Assembly (NCBI GenBank): GCA_002409585.1 | Contig: DHNP01000017.1 | Location: 35,037 to 99,036, forward strand | DNA: 64,000 bases | DNA from: Ruminococcaceae bacterium UBA5413 | Lineage (GTDB): Bacteria > Bacillota > Clostridia > Oscillospirales > Acutalibacteraceae | Reading direction: 5' to 3' | In this document: positions 1 through 8,493 of the stretch, piece by piece | Numbering within the stretch: position 1 is the first letter of the stretch | Layout: each line of letters begins with the position of its first letter | The notes under the pieces: generated by a model | The model's input: only the letters and a program-made list of their open reading frames with translations | Told to the model about the DNA's origin: nothing | Databases searched by the model: none | Position numbers and translations under genes: made by a program

Positions 1-2
1 AC

Positions 3-326
3 GGTGAGGAAATAACGGTATTTAAATCCAACGGAGGCGGCGTATACAGGCTTGCATACCAACTGCCGCAGAAGTACCCTTTTTTGCATGCAATATGGAG
101 CGGATGCCTTAACGGCGTTCCCTGCGCTGTTTTAGGGCACAGAAAAGGCAGCCGCGATTTGCTGCGGGTTTATTACGAGAAGCGCACAATGCAGTATGCG
201 GCTGAGGTTATTGACCACGACTGCGGGCCGGCGAACGTACTCGCTTATACATATGAAGGGCAAGACAGAATTATCGCGGCTAACAGGGAAACGGATGAAG
301 TGGCACTGTACACTGTGAAGAAGTAA
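3..326 (+). CDS. C-terminal fragment of an unrecognised, possibly beta-propeller, protein
   Basis: The reading frame is open from the left edge to a TAA at 324-326, so only the last 107 residues are present and the true start lies outside the window. The fragment contains Gly/Asp/Asn-rich stretches (around DHDCGPANVLAY and IIAANRETDEVALY) that resemble blade repeats of FG-GAP/VCBS-type propellers. No catalytic motif is visible. It is followed 45 bp later by ulaG on the same strand and may be the upstream member of that operon. The function cannot be assigned. Confidence 0.6.
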   Translation, partial: GEEITVFKSNGGGVYRLAYQLPQKYPFLHAIWSGCLNGVPCAVLGHRKGSRDLLRVYYEKRTMQYAAEVIDHDCGPANVLAYTYEGQDRIIAANRETDEVALYTVKK

Positions 327-371
327 GAGAGCTTTTTTAGTGTTAGGATGAAAAAATTAGGAGGAAATAAA

Positions 372-1430
372 ATGCCCGATATAAAAGATATTACGCGTGA
401 AAATTGGATCCTTGGCGCATTTCCCGAGTGGGGGACATGGCTCAATGAGGAAATTGACAATACGGAGGTTAAACCGGGCACGTTTGCCATGTGGTGGATT
501 GGATGCACCGGAGTTTGGGTAAAAACGGAGAACGATACTAATTTAGCCGTTGACCTTTGGTTTGGCAACGGAAAAAGGACACAGAAAAAAAAGTACATGG
601 ACGAGTACCACCAGATGGCTAACATGACGGGCGGCCGGCTGACACAGCCAAACCTCCGCGCGGCGCCGGTTGTGTACGACCCGTTCGCTGTGACAAAAGT
701 TGATGCGGTTTTAGCGACGCATTATCACAACGACCATATAGACCCGTTCTTTGCAGCTGCCGTCCTCAAAAACTGCAAGCCGGACGTTCCATTTATAGGG
801 CCAAAGGAAAGTGTAAAGAAATGGCTTTCTTACGGTGTGCCTGAAGAACGCTGCAAAGTTGTTAAGCCGGGTGACGTTCTTCATATAGGCGATAGCGAAA
901 TTACAGTACTTGACTCTTTCGACCGCACATGCCTTGTGACAGCCGACGGCGATATACGGCATACGTGCCTTGATAACCTTGACGACAAGGCGGTAAATTA
1001 CCTTATAAAAACGCCGGCAGGCACGGTATACCACAGCGGAGACTCCCACTACTCGGTATATTACGCCAAACACGGCAAAGATTACGATATCGACGTAGCC
1101 CTTGGCTCGTACGGCGAAAATCCCGCAGGCTGCCAGGACAAAATGACAAGTATAGATATCCTCCGCATGGCGGAAGCCCTACGCTGCAAGGTTGTGATTC
1201 CGGTTCATTATGATGTATGGACTAACTTCAAGGCGGACCCGCTGGAGATACTTCAAATGTATAATTATAAGAGGAATGTGCTCAATTACTCATTTAAACC
1301 GTTCATATGGGATGTCGGCGGAAAATTTGTGTACCCTGACGATAAAGACAGGCTTCAGTACCATTACCGCAGGGGATTTGAGGACTGCTTTACAAACGAG
1401 CCCAATGTTCCGTTCCGCTCTGTTTTGTAA
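372..1430 (+). CDS. ulaG: L-ascorbate-6-phosphate lactonase (UlaG family, metallo-beta-lactamase fold)
   Basis: The 352-residue protein matches the length and architecture of UlaG, which opens the lactone of L-ascorbate 6-phosphate to 3-keto-L-gulonate 6-phosphate in the cytoplasm. The metal-binding HYHNDH motif is at residues 117-122, and HSGDSHYS and PVHYDVW supply later ligands. The N-terminal segment with WILGAFPEWGTWLNEEI is typical of UlaG. The start at 372 has AGGAGG at 359-364; an upstream in-frame ATG at 348 overlaps that site and was rejected. ulaF and ulaE downstream confirm the pathway. A ulaD decarboxylase and the ascorbate PTS permease are not in the window and are presumably upstream. 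Confidence 0.93.
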   Translation: MPDIKDITRENWILGAFPEWGTWLNEEIDNTEVKPGTFAMWWIGCTGVWVKTENDTNLAVDLWFGNGKRTQKKKYMDEYHQMANMTGGRLTQPNLRAAPVVYDPFAVTKVDAVLATHYHNDHIDPFFAAAVLKNCKPDVPFIGPKESVKKWLSYGVPEERCKVVKPGDVLHIGDSEITVLDSFDRTCLVTADGDIRHTCLDNLDDKAVNYLIKTPAGTVYHSGDSHYSVYYAKHGKDYDIDVALGSYGENPAGCQDKMTSIDILRMAEALRCKVVIPVHYDVWTNFKADPLEILQMYNYKRNVLNYSFKPFIWDVGGKFVYPDDKDRLQYHYRRGFEDCFTNEPNVPFRSVL

Positions 1431-1512
1431 TAAAGTCGGAATTCGTGCCTGCACCTGTCTTTAAGCCATCAGGCACAGCATATTTTTGGCTGAAGGGAAT
1501 TTTGGGATAAAT

Positions 1513-3216
1513 ATGAAAAAACTACTGGTTTCTGACACTTCTTCACATGGCATAGCCATAGGCCCTGTTTATCTGGTAAGGGAGGAAAAACCGCTCATTT
1601 CAGGCGCGGCGCCCGAAAACCGCAGCGAAATGGAAGCGGAGCTTGCAAAGTATGACGCGGCGGTTGAAAAGACGGTCAAAAGTTTAACCAGCATGGCCGC
1701 CGGCAATAAAATTTTTGCCGGCCACATATCAATCGCCAGGGACATTGCCCTGAGGGATGCGGTAAAGCAGCGTATTTACGGGCAGGGTTTAAATGCGGAG
1801 CGTGCGGCTGACGGGGCTGTGAAAGAAGTTTCTCGTATGTTCCTGAATTTAGATGATACATATATGCGTGAACGGGCGGCCGATGTCACTGACGTAGGCA
1901 AAAGGCTTGTTGCGTGTATGCAGAACCGCACGGAGAACAAGTTTGCCGGTCTTAAAGTGCCTTCGGTCATAGTAGCGGAGAGTTTGCTCCCTTCGGATAC
2001 GGCGGCCCTTGACAAAAACCTTGTACTTGGTTTTATAACAGAGCAGGGCGGAGTGACGTCGCACGTGAGCATTATGGCCGGTAACCTCGGGATACCTGCT
2101 CTTGTAGGCGCAGCCGGCATTATGGATATTGTCTCCGACGGCAGTGTTATAGTAATGGATGCAGCTGCAGGCGAGATTTATGTTGACCCTGACCGCAAGT
2201 TTGCCGATGACTTTTTAAAGCGTAAGAAACGCGTGGAACTTGAGCAGCAAAAGTATGCCGATGAGGCGTGCCTGCCGACAGTAACACGGGACGGGCACGG
2301 CGTAAAAGTGTACGCAAACGTTGGCAATTTAAATGATATAGAACAGGCGGCCTCTCTTCATGCTGACGGGGTAGGCCTTTTCAGGACGGAATTTCTCTAT
2401 ATGGAGAGCAGCCGCTTCCCTACGGAAGAAGAGCAGTTCAACGTTTACCGTAAGGCTGTTGAAAGACTCGGCGGTGAAATGGTAATAAGGACGCTCGACA
2501 TCGGCGGTGACAAAAAATTAAGCTATTATCAATTCATGCCTGAGGCAAACCCGGTCCTTGGGTTAAGGGCCATAAGGCTATGCCTGAGGCATCCGGAAGT
2601 CTTTAAAACGCAGCTCCGTGCCATACTGCGCGCCAGCCATTACGGGCGGCTTCGCATAATGCTTCCCATGATGGTGTCGCTTGAAGAGGCGGAACAGTCG
2701 CTTGGCATAATTTCAGAGGTAAAGAGGGAGCTCTCAGCCGTCAATATTCCTTATGACAGCAATATTCCCGTAGGTATGATGGTGGAAACTCCCGCAGCGG
2801 TAATTTGTGCCGGAGACTTCGCGAAAGTTATGGATTTTTTCAGCATTGGTACAAATGACATGACGCAGTATACGCTTGCGGCAGACAGATGCAATAAAGA
2901 AGTAGGCGGCTTGTACAGCCCCCTTTACCCGTCGGTTTTAAGGTCTGTAAAGCGTGTAATAGACGAGGGGCACAAGGCGGGCATAAAGGTAGGCATGTGC
3001 GGCGAATTTGCAGCAGACAAAAGAGCCGCAAAGCTGTTGCTTGGGCTTGGGCTTGATGAGTTCAGCATGTCTGCTTCGTGTACACCGGCAATAAAGTCGG
3101 CCTTACGCGGTATGGACTTTGAAGAAGCACGCGGCTTTGCCTGTAAAGTCGTCAGCATGGAACATATAAGCGACATAAAAGCAGCACTCGAAAAATCATA
3201 CGGGGGTGAAGTTTAA
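1513..3216 (+). CDS. ptsI: Phosphoenolpyruvate-protein phosphotransferase (PTS enzyme I)
   Basis: This is a full-length enzyme I of about 567 residues, which transfers phosphate from PEP to HPr. The phosphoryl-accepting histidine is in TSHVSIMAG (His184), inside the swivelling domain. The C-terminal PEP-binding barrel shows LDIGGDK, the signature GTNDMTQYTLAADR and the catalytic cysteine in GMCGEF. ATG 1513 is preferred over a TTG at 1486 because GGGAT and AAGGGA sites lie just upstream and the protein then begins like other EI proteins. It sits between ulaG and ulaF, one base before the next ATG, so it is co-transcribed with ascorbate genes rather than with a general ptsHI operon. Confidence 0.95.
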   Translation: MKKLLVSDTSSHGIAIGPVYLVREEKPLISGAAPENRSEMEAELAKYDAAVEKTVKSLTSMAAGNKIFAGHISIARDIALRDAVKQRIYGQGLNAERAADGAVKEVSRMFLNLDDTYMRERAADVTDVGKRLVACMQNRTENKFAGLKVPSVIVAESLLPSDTAALDKNLVLGFITEQGGVTSHVSIMAGNLGIPALVGAAGIMDIVSDGSVIVMDAAAGEIYVDPDRKFADDFLKRKKRVELEQQKYADEACLPTVTRDGHGVKVYANVGNLNDIEQAASLHADGVGLFRTEFLYMESSRFPTEEEQFNVYRKAVERLGGEMVIRTLDIGGDKKLSYYQFMPEANPVLGLRAIRLCLRHPEVFKTQLRAILRASHYGRLRIMLPMMVSLEEAEQSLGIISEVKRELSAVNIPYDSNIPVGMMVETPAAVICAGDFAKVMDFFSIGTNDMTQYTLAADRCNKEVGGLYSPLYPSVLRSVKRVIDEGHKAGIKVGMCGEFAADKRAAKLLLGLGLDEFSMSASCTPAIKSALRGMDFEEARGFACKVVSMEHISDIKAALEKSYGGEV

Positions 3217-3217
3217 C

Positions 3218-3922
3218 ATGCTTGAAAAATTAAAACAGGAAGTTTATGAGGCTAATATGGAACTGCCAAAGCGGGGCCTTGTGACGTACACGTGGGGAAA
3301 CGCAAGCGGGATAGACAGAGAGTCAAATCTTTTTGCGATTAAGCCAAGCGGAGTTGAGTACGGCGCCCTTAAACCGGAAGATATGGTGATAGTCGGCTTG
3401 GACGGTAAAGTGGTGGAGGGAAAGTACCGCCCGTCGTCAGACACTCCGACGCACGTGGAGCTTTACCGCTCTTTTAAGCAAATAGGCGGTATAGCGCACA
3501 CCCATTCGATGTGGGCGGCTTCATGGGCGCAGGCCGCGCGACCAATACCCTGCTACGGGACGACTCAGGCGGACTATTTCTACGGGGAAATCCCTTGTGC
3601 GCGGCCCCTTACGGAAAAGGAAATCCGTGACGCATATGAGAAAAATACAGGTGCGGTCATAGTGGATTACCTTAAAAAGCATATATCGGACGGCATAGAC
3701 GTTTTAGCCGTTCCGGGCATACTGTGCGCGTTTCACGGGCCGTTCACATGGGGCAAAGATGCAGGCGGGGCGGTTTACAACGCGGTGGTACTTGAGGAAA
3801 TTGCCAGGATGGCTGCAAGCACTGAATTAATAAATAAGTGCGCGAAGCCCGCGCCGCAGTATATGGTTGACAAACATTATAACCGTAAGCACGGGCCGGA
3901 GGCTTATTACGGCCAGAAATAG
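3218..3922 (+). CDS. ulaF: L-ribulose-5-phosphate 4-epimerase (UlaF/AraD family)
   Basis: The class II aldolase fold enzyme of 234 residues converts L-ribulose 5-phosphate to D-xylulose 5-phosphate, the last step of anaerobic ascorbate breakdown. Zinc ligands are seen at His94 and His96 (HTHSMWA), with a third histidine in FHGPFTWG. The phosphate-binding GNASG and SDTPTH motifs are present. ATG 3218 follows GGGGGTG (3202-3208) with about nine bases of spacing; a GTG at 3206 lies inside that site. The gene starts two bases after the ptsI stop, which suggests translational coupling. AraD is indistinguishable by sequence alone, and the name rests on ulaG and ulaE being neighbours. Confidence 0.92.
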   Translation: MLEKLKQEVYEANMELPKRGLVTYTWGNASGIDRESNLFAIKPSGVEYGALKPEDMVIVGLDGKVVEGKYRPSSDTPTHVELYRSFKQIGGIAHTHSMWAASWAQAARPIPCYGTTQADYFYGEIPCARPLTEKEIRDAYEKNTGAVIVDYLKKHISDGIDVLAVPGILCAFHGPFTWGKDAGGAVYNAVVLEEIARMAASTELINKCAKPAPQYMVDKHYNRKHGPEAYYGQK

Positions 3923-3960
3923 CAGCGCAGTTTTAATTAAGGGAAAGGGAGTTTGATTTT

Positions 3961-4236
3961 ATGGTTTCACAAAAAGTAAAGGTACGCAATGTAAGCGGAC
4001 TGCACTTACGCCCGGCGAGCGAACTTTCAAATATTTGCTCACAGTGCAACTGTGACGTTTCCATTATATGTCCTAAGGGCCGCATAAACCCTAAAAGCGT
4101 GCTTATGCTTATGGGAGCCGCCATTAAAGCCGGTACTGAAATCGAAGTGCAGTGCAGCGGCGGCGATGAAAAAAATTCACTCGATAAGATAGTTAATGCG
4201 ATTAAAGGCGGCTTTGGTGAAAAGTTGATAAACTGA
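3961..4236 (+). CDS. HPr-family phosphocarrier protein
   Basis: This 91-residue protein has the HPr active site, with His15 in GLHLRPAS. It also has a serine at position 46 (NPKSVLML), where Gram-positive HPr is phosphorylated by HPr kinase. The residues around Ser46 differ from the usual LKSIMGVM. A GGGAAAGGGA ribosome site precedes the ATG. It lies between ulaF and ulaE, so together with the enzyme I gene it appears dedicated to, or co-induced with, the ascorbate pathway. Whether another HPr exists elsewhere in the genome cannot be seen here. Confidence 0.92.
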   Translation: MVSQKVKVRNVSGLHLRPASELSNICSQCNCDVSIICPKGRINPKSVLMLMGAAIKAGTEIEVQCSGGDEKNSLDKIVNAIKGGFGEKLIN

Positions 4237-4325
4237 TGCGTGCTTGTTCCTTTTAATATGTTAAATAACGCATTTAATTCTTATTATTTACCTTTGAGCC
4301 AACAAGTAATTACATGGGAGAATTT

Positions 4326-5180
4326 ATGGATTCAAATTATAAGCTCGGTTTATATGAAAAAGCGATGCCGGTTTCTTTATCATGGCATGATAAACTGTCT
4401 GCTGCAAAAAACAGCGGGTTTGATTATGTGGAAATCAGCATTGACGAAACCGAAGGAAAACTTTCAAGGCTTTTATGGACAAAAGAAATATATGCGAATT
4501 TACATGATATAATTGCCGAAACAGGTGTGCCCATAGGTTCTGTGTGCCTGTCGGCGCACCGCAAGTATCCGCTTGGCAGCCCCGACGAAGCGGTACGGGA
4601 AAAAAGCCTTGAAATAATGGAACGGGCGCTTGACCTTGCGTGTGAATTGGGCGCGCGGGTAATACAGCTCGCAGGATATGACGTATACTATGAAGACAGT
4701 TCCGGCATGACACGCGGGCTTTTTGCGGAAAGCCTTCGGAAGGCTGTGGATATGGCATCTAAATACGGTGTACTGCTTGGCTTTGAAACTATGGAAACCC
4801 CGTTTATGGATACGGTCGAAAAAGCGATGAAGTACGTAAATTTAATTGACAGTCCGTATTTGGGAGTATATCCCGACATAGGCAACCTGCAGAACGCAGC
4901 CTTAATATACGGTAAGCCGGCATATGAAGATATAATTACAGGGAAGGGGCATATTGTTGCCGCCCACCTCAAGGAAACGCTTCCGGATCGTTACAGGGAA
5001 GTACCCTTTTCTACCGGCCATACCGACTACATAGGCTGCATAACGCAGCTTAAAAAACAGGATGTAAAACGGTATGTGGGTGAATTTTGGTATAAAGGCT
5101 CTGCGCTTTGGCGTGATGATATTAAAAACGCCGCTGTTTTCCTAAGGAATAAGCTCGATGCGGTATGGAACCGCGCTTAA
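4326..5180 (+). CDS. ulaE: L-xylulose-5-phosphate 3-epimerase (UlaE family)
   Basis: The TIM-barrel epimerase of 284 residues, the length of E. coli UlaE, interconverts L-xylulose 5-phosphate and L-ribulose 5-phosphate. The N-terminus LGLYEKAMP and the VEISIDETEGKLSRL stretch closely resemble UlaE. Metal-ligand acids are in LGFETMETPF and YPDIGN, with HLKET following. ATG 4326 is chosen because GGGAGAA at 4316-4322 is well placed for it; an in-frame ATG at 4314 overlaps that site. It is the last gene of the operon and is followed by a strong terminator. Confidence 0.93.
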   Translation: MDSNYKLGLYEKAMPVSLSWHDKLSAAKNSGFDYVEISIDETEGKLSRLLWTKEIYANLHDIIAETGVPIGSVCLSAHRKYPLGSPDEAVREKSLEIMERALDLACELGARVIQLAGYDVYYEDSSGMTRGLFAESLRKAVDMASKYGVLLGFETMETPFMDTVEKAMKYVNLIDSPYLGVYPDIGNLQNAALIYGKPAYEDIITGKGHIVAAHLKETLPDRYREVPFSTGHTDYIGCITQLKKQDVKRYVGEFWYKGSALWRDDIKNAAVFLRNKLDAVWNRA

Positions 5181-5231
5181 GCCGGTAAATGGTTAAAAAC
5201 ATGATGTAGGCCTGTATTTTGCGGGCAAATT

Positions 5232-5273
5232 AAAACGGCATGTATATGCACAGTCATATACATGCCGTTTTTT
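5232..5273. terminator. Strong bidirectional rho-independent terminator
   Basis: Two perfect 17-bp arms (5232-5248 and 5255-5271) enclose a 6-base loop and are followed by six T residues on the + strand and a TTTT run on the - strand. It lies between the convergent ends of ulaE and cadA and can terminate both. Confidence 0.93.
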
Positions 5274-5317
5274 AAGTCCCTGCCGCCTGCCTTTTGGAGT
5301 GCCTCTTTTCACCCGTG

Positions 5318-7660
5318 CTATTTAGGAGTACGCATTGTACGCGTGGCGTTGAGCACGGCAATGACGGTGACTCCGACGTCGGCGAAAACCGCCTCCCACA
5401 TGGTAGCGATACCCATGGCGCCGAGCGTGAGGAAAACAGCCTTTATAACAAGGGCAAAGACAATGTTCTGCATAGCGATTTTACGTGTCCTTTTGGCAAT
5501 AGCTATGGCGCTTACGAGCTTTGAAGGCTCGTCGGTCATAAGTACGACGTCGGCCGCCTCTATGGCCGCGTCGGAGCCGAGGCCCCCCATGGCGACGCCA
5601 ACGTCGGCACGCGCCAAAACAGGGGCATCGTTTATGCCGTCGCCGACAAACACAAGCTTTTTGCCGGCGGGGATTTTTTTAGCGAAGTCCTCCATTTTTT
5701 CGACTTTCTGCTGCGGCAGCAGCTCGGTGTAGACAGCGCCCAGGCCGAGTTCTTTGCCGACGCTTTCACCGGTAGCCCTGCTGTCGCCTGTAAGCATTAC
5801 GGTATTGTTTACGCCGGCGGCTTTTAACCCGCTGACGGCCTTTTTGCTGTCGGGCTTTATTTCATCGGCAATGACGATGTAGCCGGCAAAATTCCCATCG
5901 ACTGCAAGGTAGACGATGGTACCCGCGGCAGCGCCTTTCTGCCATTTTATTTTTTCCGAATCCATAAGCTTTGCGTTGCCGGCAAGGACCGCTTTGCCGT
6001 CCACCTTTACGCGTATGCCGTGGCCCGAGACCTCCTCGTAGTCTGAGATACGCTTTACGTCTATATCCCTGCCGTAGGCTTCACGTATGGAAACCGCGAT
6101 AGGATGGCTTGAAAAACCTTCGGCGTAAGCTGCGAAAGCGATGACGTCGTCTTTTGAAAAGCCGGCTGAAGTCGTTACTTCCGTAACTTTAAAGTTGCCT
6201 TTTGTGAGAGTGCCCGTCTTGTCAAAGACGACGGTGTCGACGCTGTTGAGAGCTTCCAGGTAGTTACTGCCCTTAACAAGTATGCCGTTCCTGGAGGCTC
6301 CGCCTATGCCGCCGAAAAAGCTTAGCGGAATGGAAACCACAAGCGCGCATGGGCATGAGATGACAAGGAAGATAAGGCCGCGGTTAATCCAGTCTGAAAA
6401 CGTTGCCCCGGGTATGACAAGCGGAGGGATAACCGCGAGCGCAAGGGCGGCGAACACGACTACGGGCGTATATATGTGTGCAAATTTTGTAATGAAATTT
6501 TCCGTAGGGGCCTTTTGGCTGCTTGCGTTCTGCATAAGGTCAAGAATTTTTGAAACGGTTGATTCACCGAAAACTTTTGTTACTTCAACTGTCAGAAGCC
6601 CGCTTTTATTTATGGAGCCTGACAGCACCTCGCTGCCTTCTTCTACGTCGCGCGGCAGCGACTCGCCTGTAAGGGCGGAGGTGTCGAGCGAGGAACGGCC
6701 TTCAACGACTTTGCCGTCAAGAGGGATTTTTTCACCGGGTTTTACTACTATAAAGTCGCCGATGGCTACTTCTTCGGGAGTTACGCGGCGTATCCCTCCG
6801 TCTGTTTTAAGGTTTGCGTAATCCGGACGTATATCCATGAGCGCCGATATGGATTTGCGCGAACGGTTGACGGCAATGTCCTGCAGCAGCTCGCCAATCT
6901 GGTAAAAAAGCATGACGGCGACGCCTTCGGGATATTCACCGAGCGCAAATGCGCCCACGGTAGCTACGCCCATAAGGAAATTTTCGTCAAAAACCTGCCC
7001 TTTTGTAATGTTGCGCACAGCCGTGTACAGCACTTCCCAGCCTGAAAGAAGGTAAGCGATGAAAAATACGGCGAACTCGGCCTGCGGCGGTAAATTGAAA
7101 ATAATGCCTGCCACAAACAGGACTGCGCCGGCTATAAGGCCGATACGCGAAAATTTTTCTTTTAAATCGGAGCCTTCCGGCTCGGAATTTTTGCTTTTTG
7201 TATAAGAAATCTTTACGTCAGGTTCAAGGCTGTGCACAGTATCGGACGCCTTGCGCAGAACTTCCGGCAGGCTGCCTTTATCAGCTGTTTCAATAGTCAG
7301 CCTTTCCGTCGCGAAGTCGACGGCAGCCGTTTCGACCCCGTCAAGCTTTTTTACAGCTCTTTCGATTTTGGCGGCACATTCGGCGCAGTCAAGGCCGTTG
7401 AGGTACATAACCTTTTTACCGGGCACTTTTTCATTTAATACAATGTCGGAATCATACTTTTTTGCGATACCTTCGATGCTGCCGGCAAGCGCGTCTGCCA
7501 TCTCTTCCTTTTCGGTTTCAAGCGTGAGTGTCTTAGAAGGAAAATCAACGCTCGCGGCGGTTACGCCGTCAAGGCCGTTTACCTCATGCTCAATGATCTT
7601 TGCGCAGTTCCTGCAGCACAGGCTGTTAAAACGGTACGTTTTCTTTAAGGCTGCTTCCAC
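5318..7660 (-). CDS. cadA: Heavy-metal-translocating P1B-type ATPase (Cd/Zn/Pb export, CadA/ZntA-like)
   Basis: The 780-residue P-type ATPase pumps soft divalent cations out of the cell. Two N-terminal heavy-metal-associated domains carry metal-binding cysteines at C16/C19 and C92/C95. The core motifs are TGES (331-334), CPC in the transport helix (436-438), the phosphorylated aspartate D480 in DKTGTLT, the HP pair (519-520) and GDGINDAP (673-680). CPC together with the ArsR-type regulator upstream indicates Cd/Zn/Pb rather than copper, but the metal is inferred. The start is GTG preceded by GGGGGG. It lies 92 bp downstream of cadC on the same strand, with its own possible promoter in that gap. 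Confidence 0.93.
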   Translation of the reverse strand: MEAALKKTYRFNSLCCRNCAKIIEHEVNGLDGVTAASVDFPSKTLTLETEKEEMADALAGSIEGIAKKYDSDIVLNEKVPGKKVMYLNGLDCAECAAKIERAVKKLDGVETAAVDFATERLTIETADKGSLPEVLRKASDTVHSLEPDVKISYTKSKNSEPEGSDLKEKFSRIGLIAGAVLFVAGIIFNLPPQAEFAVFFIAYLLSGWEVLYTAVRNITKGQVFDENFLMGVATVGAFALGEYPEGVAVMLFYQIGELLQDIAVNRSRKSISALMDIRPDYANLKTDGGIRRVTPEEVAIGDFIVVKPGEKIPLDGKVVEGRSSLDTSALTGESLPRDVEEGSEVLSGSINKSGLLTVEVTKVFGESTVSKILDLMQNASSQKAPTENFITKFAHIYTPVVVFAALALAVIPPLVIPGATFSDWINRGLIFLVISCPCALVVSIPLSFFGGIGGASRNGILVKGSNYLEALNSVDTVVFDKTGTLTKGNFKVTEVTTSAGFSKDDVIAFAAYAEGFSSHPIAVSIREAYGRDIDVKRISDYEEVSGHGIRVKVDGKAVLAGNAKLMDSEKIKWQKGAAAGTIVYLAVDGNFAGYIVIADEIKPDSKKAVSGLKAAGVNNTVMLTGDSRATGESVGKELGLGAVYTELLPQQKVEKMEDFAKKIPAGKKLVFVGDGINDAPVLARADVGVAMGGLGSDAAIEAADVVLMTDEPSKLVSAIAIAKRTRKIAMQNIVFALVIKAVFLTLGAMGIATMWEAVFADVGVTVIAVLNATRTMRTPK

Positions 7661-7699
7661 TTTTGATTACCCCCCATATTATTTTTTACAAGTGGCTGT

Positions 7700-7728
7700 A
7701 CAATAATGTATGGTGAACGATTGCTCAA
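7700..7728 (-). promoter_or_regulatory. Possible second promoter/operator in front of cadA
   Basis: Reading the minus strand, TTGAGC (7723-7728) and TATTGT (7700-7705) are separated by 17 bases. An imperfect dyad TGAACG..CTCA (7714-7727) overlaps the -35 and shares GTTCA/TTGAA half-site character with the cadC operator. It could let CadC also control cadA directly. The matches are modest. Confidence 0.35.
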
Positions 7729-7752
7729 TAATTCAACCGTTTAACAAAAAAA

Positions 7753-8121
7753 TTATTTTTCCTGGACGTGCGACAGTCCCTGGTCAAAGATGGTCTTTAC
7801 GTGGTCGTCGTCGAGTGAGTAGTAGACAACCTTGCCGTCCCTGCGGTTTTTAACAAGCTTTGACTGTTTAAGCACCCTGAGCTGATGTGAAATAGCCGAC
7901 TTGGTCATGCCTAAAAGGGCGGCTATGTCGCAGACGCACATCTCCGACTTAAAAAGGGCGCAGAGGATCTTAACCCTTGTCGTATCCCCGAAAACCTTAA
8001 AAAAATCCGCAAGGTCCATCAAATCCTCCTCGTCAGGCATATGCCTTCTGACTTCACTGACGACGTCTTCATGTATGATGGTGCAGTCGCACCTGTCAAT
8101 ATCTGGTATATCCTGATGCAT
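7753..8121 (-). CDS. cadC: ArsR/SmtB-family metal-sensing repressor (CadC-like)
   Basis: This 122-residue winged-helix repressor is of the CadC type. Cysteines that form the alpha3N thiolate metal site are visible: an N-terminal CDC pair (residues 11-13) and the CVCD motif in the helix before the recognition helix. The recognition region is MTKSAISHQLRVLK, followed by the wing with RDGKVVYYSL. An acidic/His helix DDDHVKTIFDQGLSHVQ could form an alpha5 site. The ATG has an AAAGGCGG ribosome site. It is expressed first in a cadC-cadA unit and should be released from its operator on metal binding. Confidence 0.9.
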   Translation of the reverse strand: MHQDIPDIDRCDCTIIHEDVVSEVRRHMPDEEDLMDLADFFKVFGDTTRVKILCALFKSEMCVCDIAALLGMTKSAISHQLRVLKQSKLVKNRRDGKVVYYSLDDDHVKTIFDQGLSHVQEK

Positions 8122-8152
8122 AAGTGATGCCGCCTTTCGGACAGGATTAACG

Positions 8153-8170
8153 GTTGACTATCCGTTCAAC
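8153..8170. promoter_or_regulatory. Probable CadC operator
   Basis: An inverted repeat with 5-bp half-sites GTTGA and TCAAC separated by 8 bases lies directly downstream of the cadC -10 box, over the expected transcription start. Occlusion of the start site is the usual mode for ArsR/SmtB repressors. Confidence 0.6.
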
Positions 8171-8173
8171 TAT

Positions 8174-8201
8174 ATTATAGCTTTTCTTATGTAAAAGTCA
8201 A
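8174..8201 (-). promoter_or_regulatory. sigma-A promoter of cadC
   Basis: On the minus strand TTGACT (8196-8201) and a perfect TATAAT (8174-8179) are separated by 16 bases, about 50 bp before the cadC start codon. Confidence 0.75.
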
Positions 8202-8397
8202 TATTTTTTTGCAATAATATGTGCGGAGCCGGGCATTTGAATTTTCCTTTACAGCCATAAGGAGTTCCGCTATTACGGCGCGGCGCGGCCTAAACCGTTT
8301 GAAATATGGCGAATGGGCGGCGCGCAAAAAAAAAATTCCGAGGCATAATGCCAGTATGCGTAAAGTGCGTAGTGATGCGGTAAAACTTCACTTTAAG

Positions 8398-8427
8398 TTA
8401 ACTTTTCCAGCTAAGTGACGATATAAA
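8398..8427 (+). promoter_or_regulatory. Candidate promoter of the chemoreceptor gene
   Basis: TTAACT (8398-8403) and TATAAA (8422-8427) are 18 bases apart, about 65 bp before the start. The rest of the 371-bp gap (8122-8493) holds only the divergent cadC promoter and an A-run. No flagellar sigma-D site was convincing. Confidence 0.35.
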
Positions 8428-8493
8428 CCTGTAGGAATATTTACCTAACATACATTATTATATTTATCTTAGAAACGGAAGAGGGAGAAATAT

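Noticed and set aside
8122..8493. Flagellar sigma-D promoter for the chemoreceptor
   Set aside because: TAAA-like boxes exist but none has the GCCGATAA partner at the right spacing.
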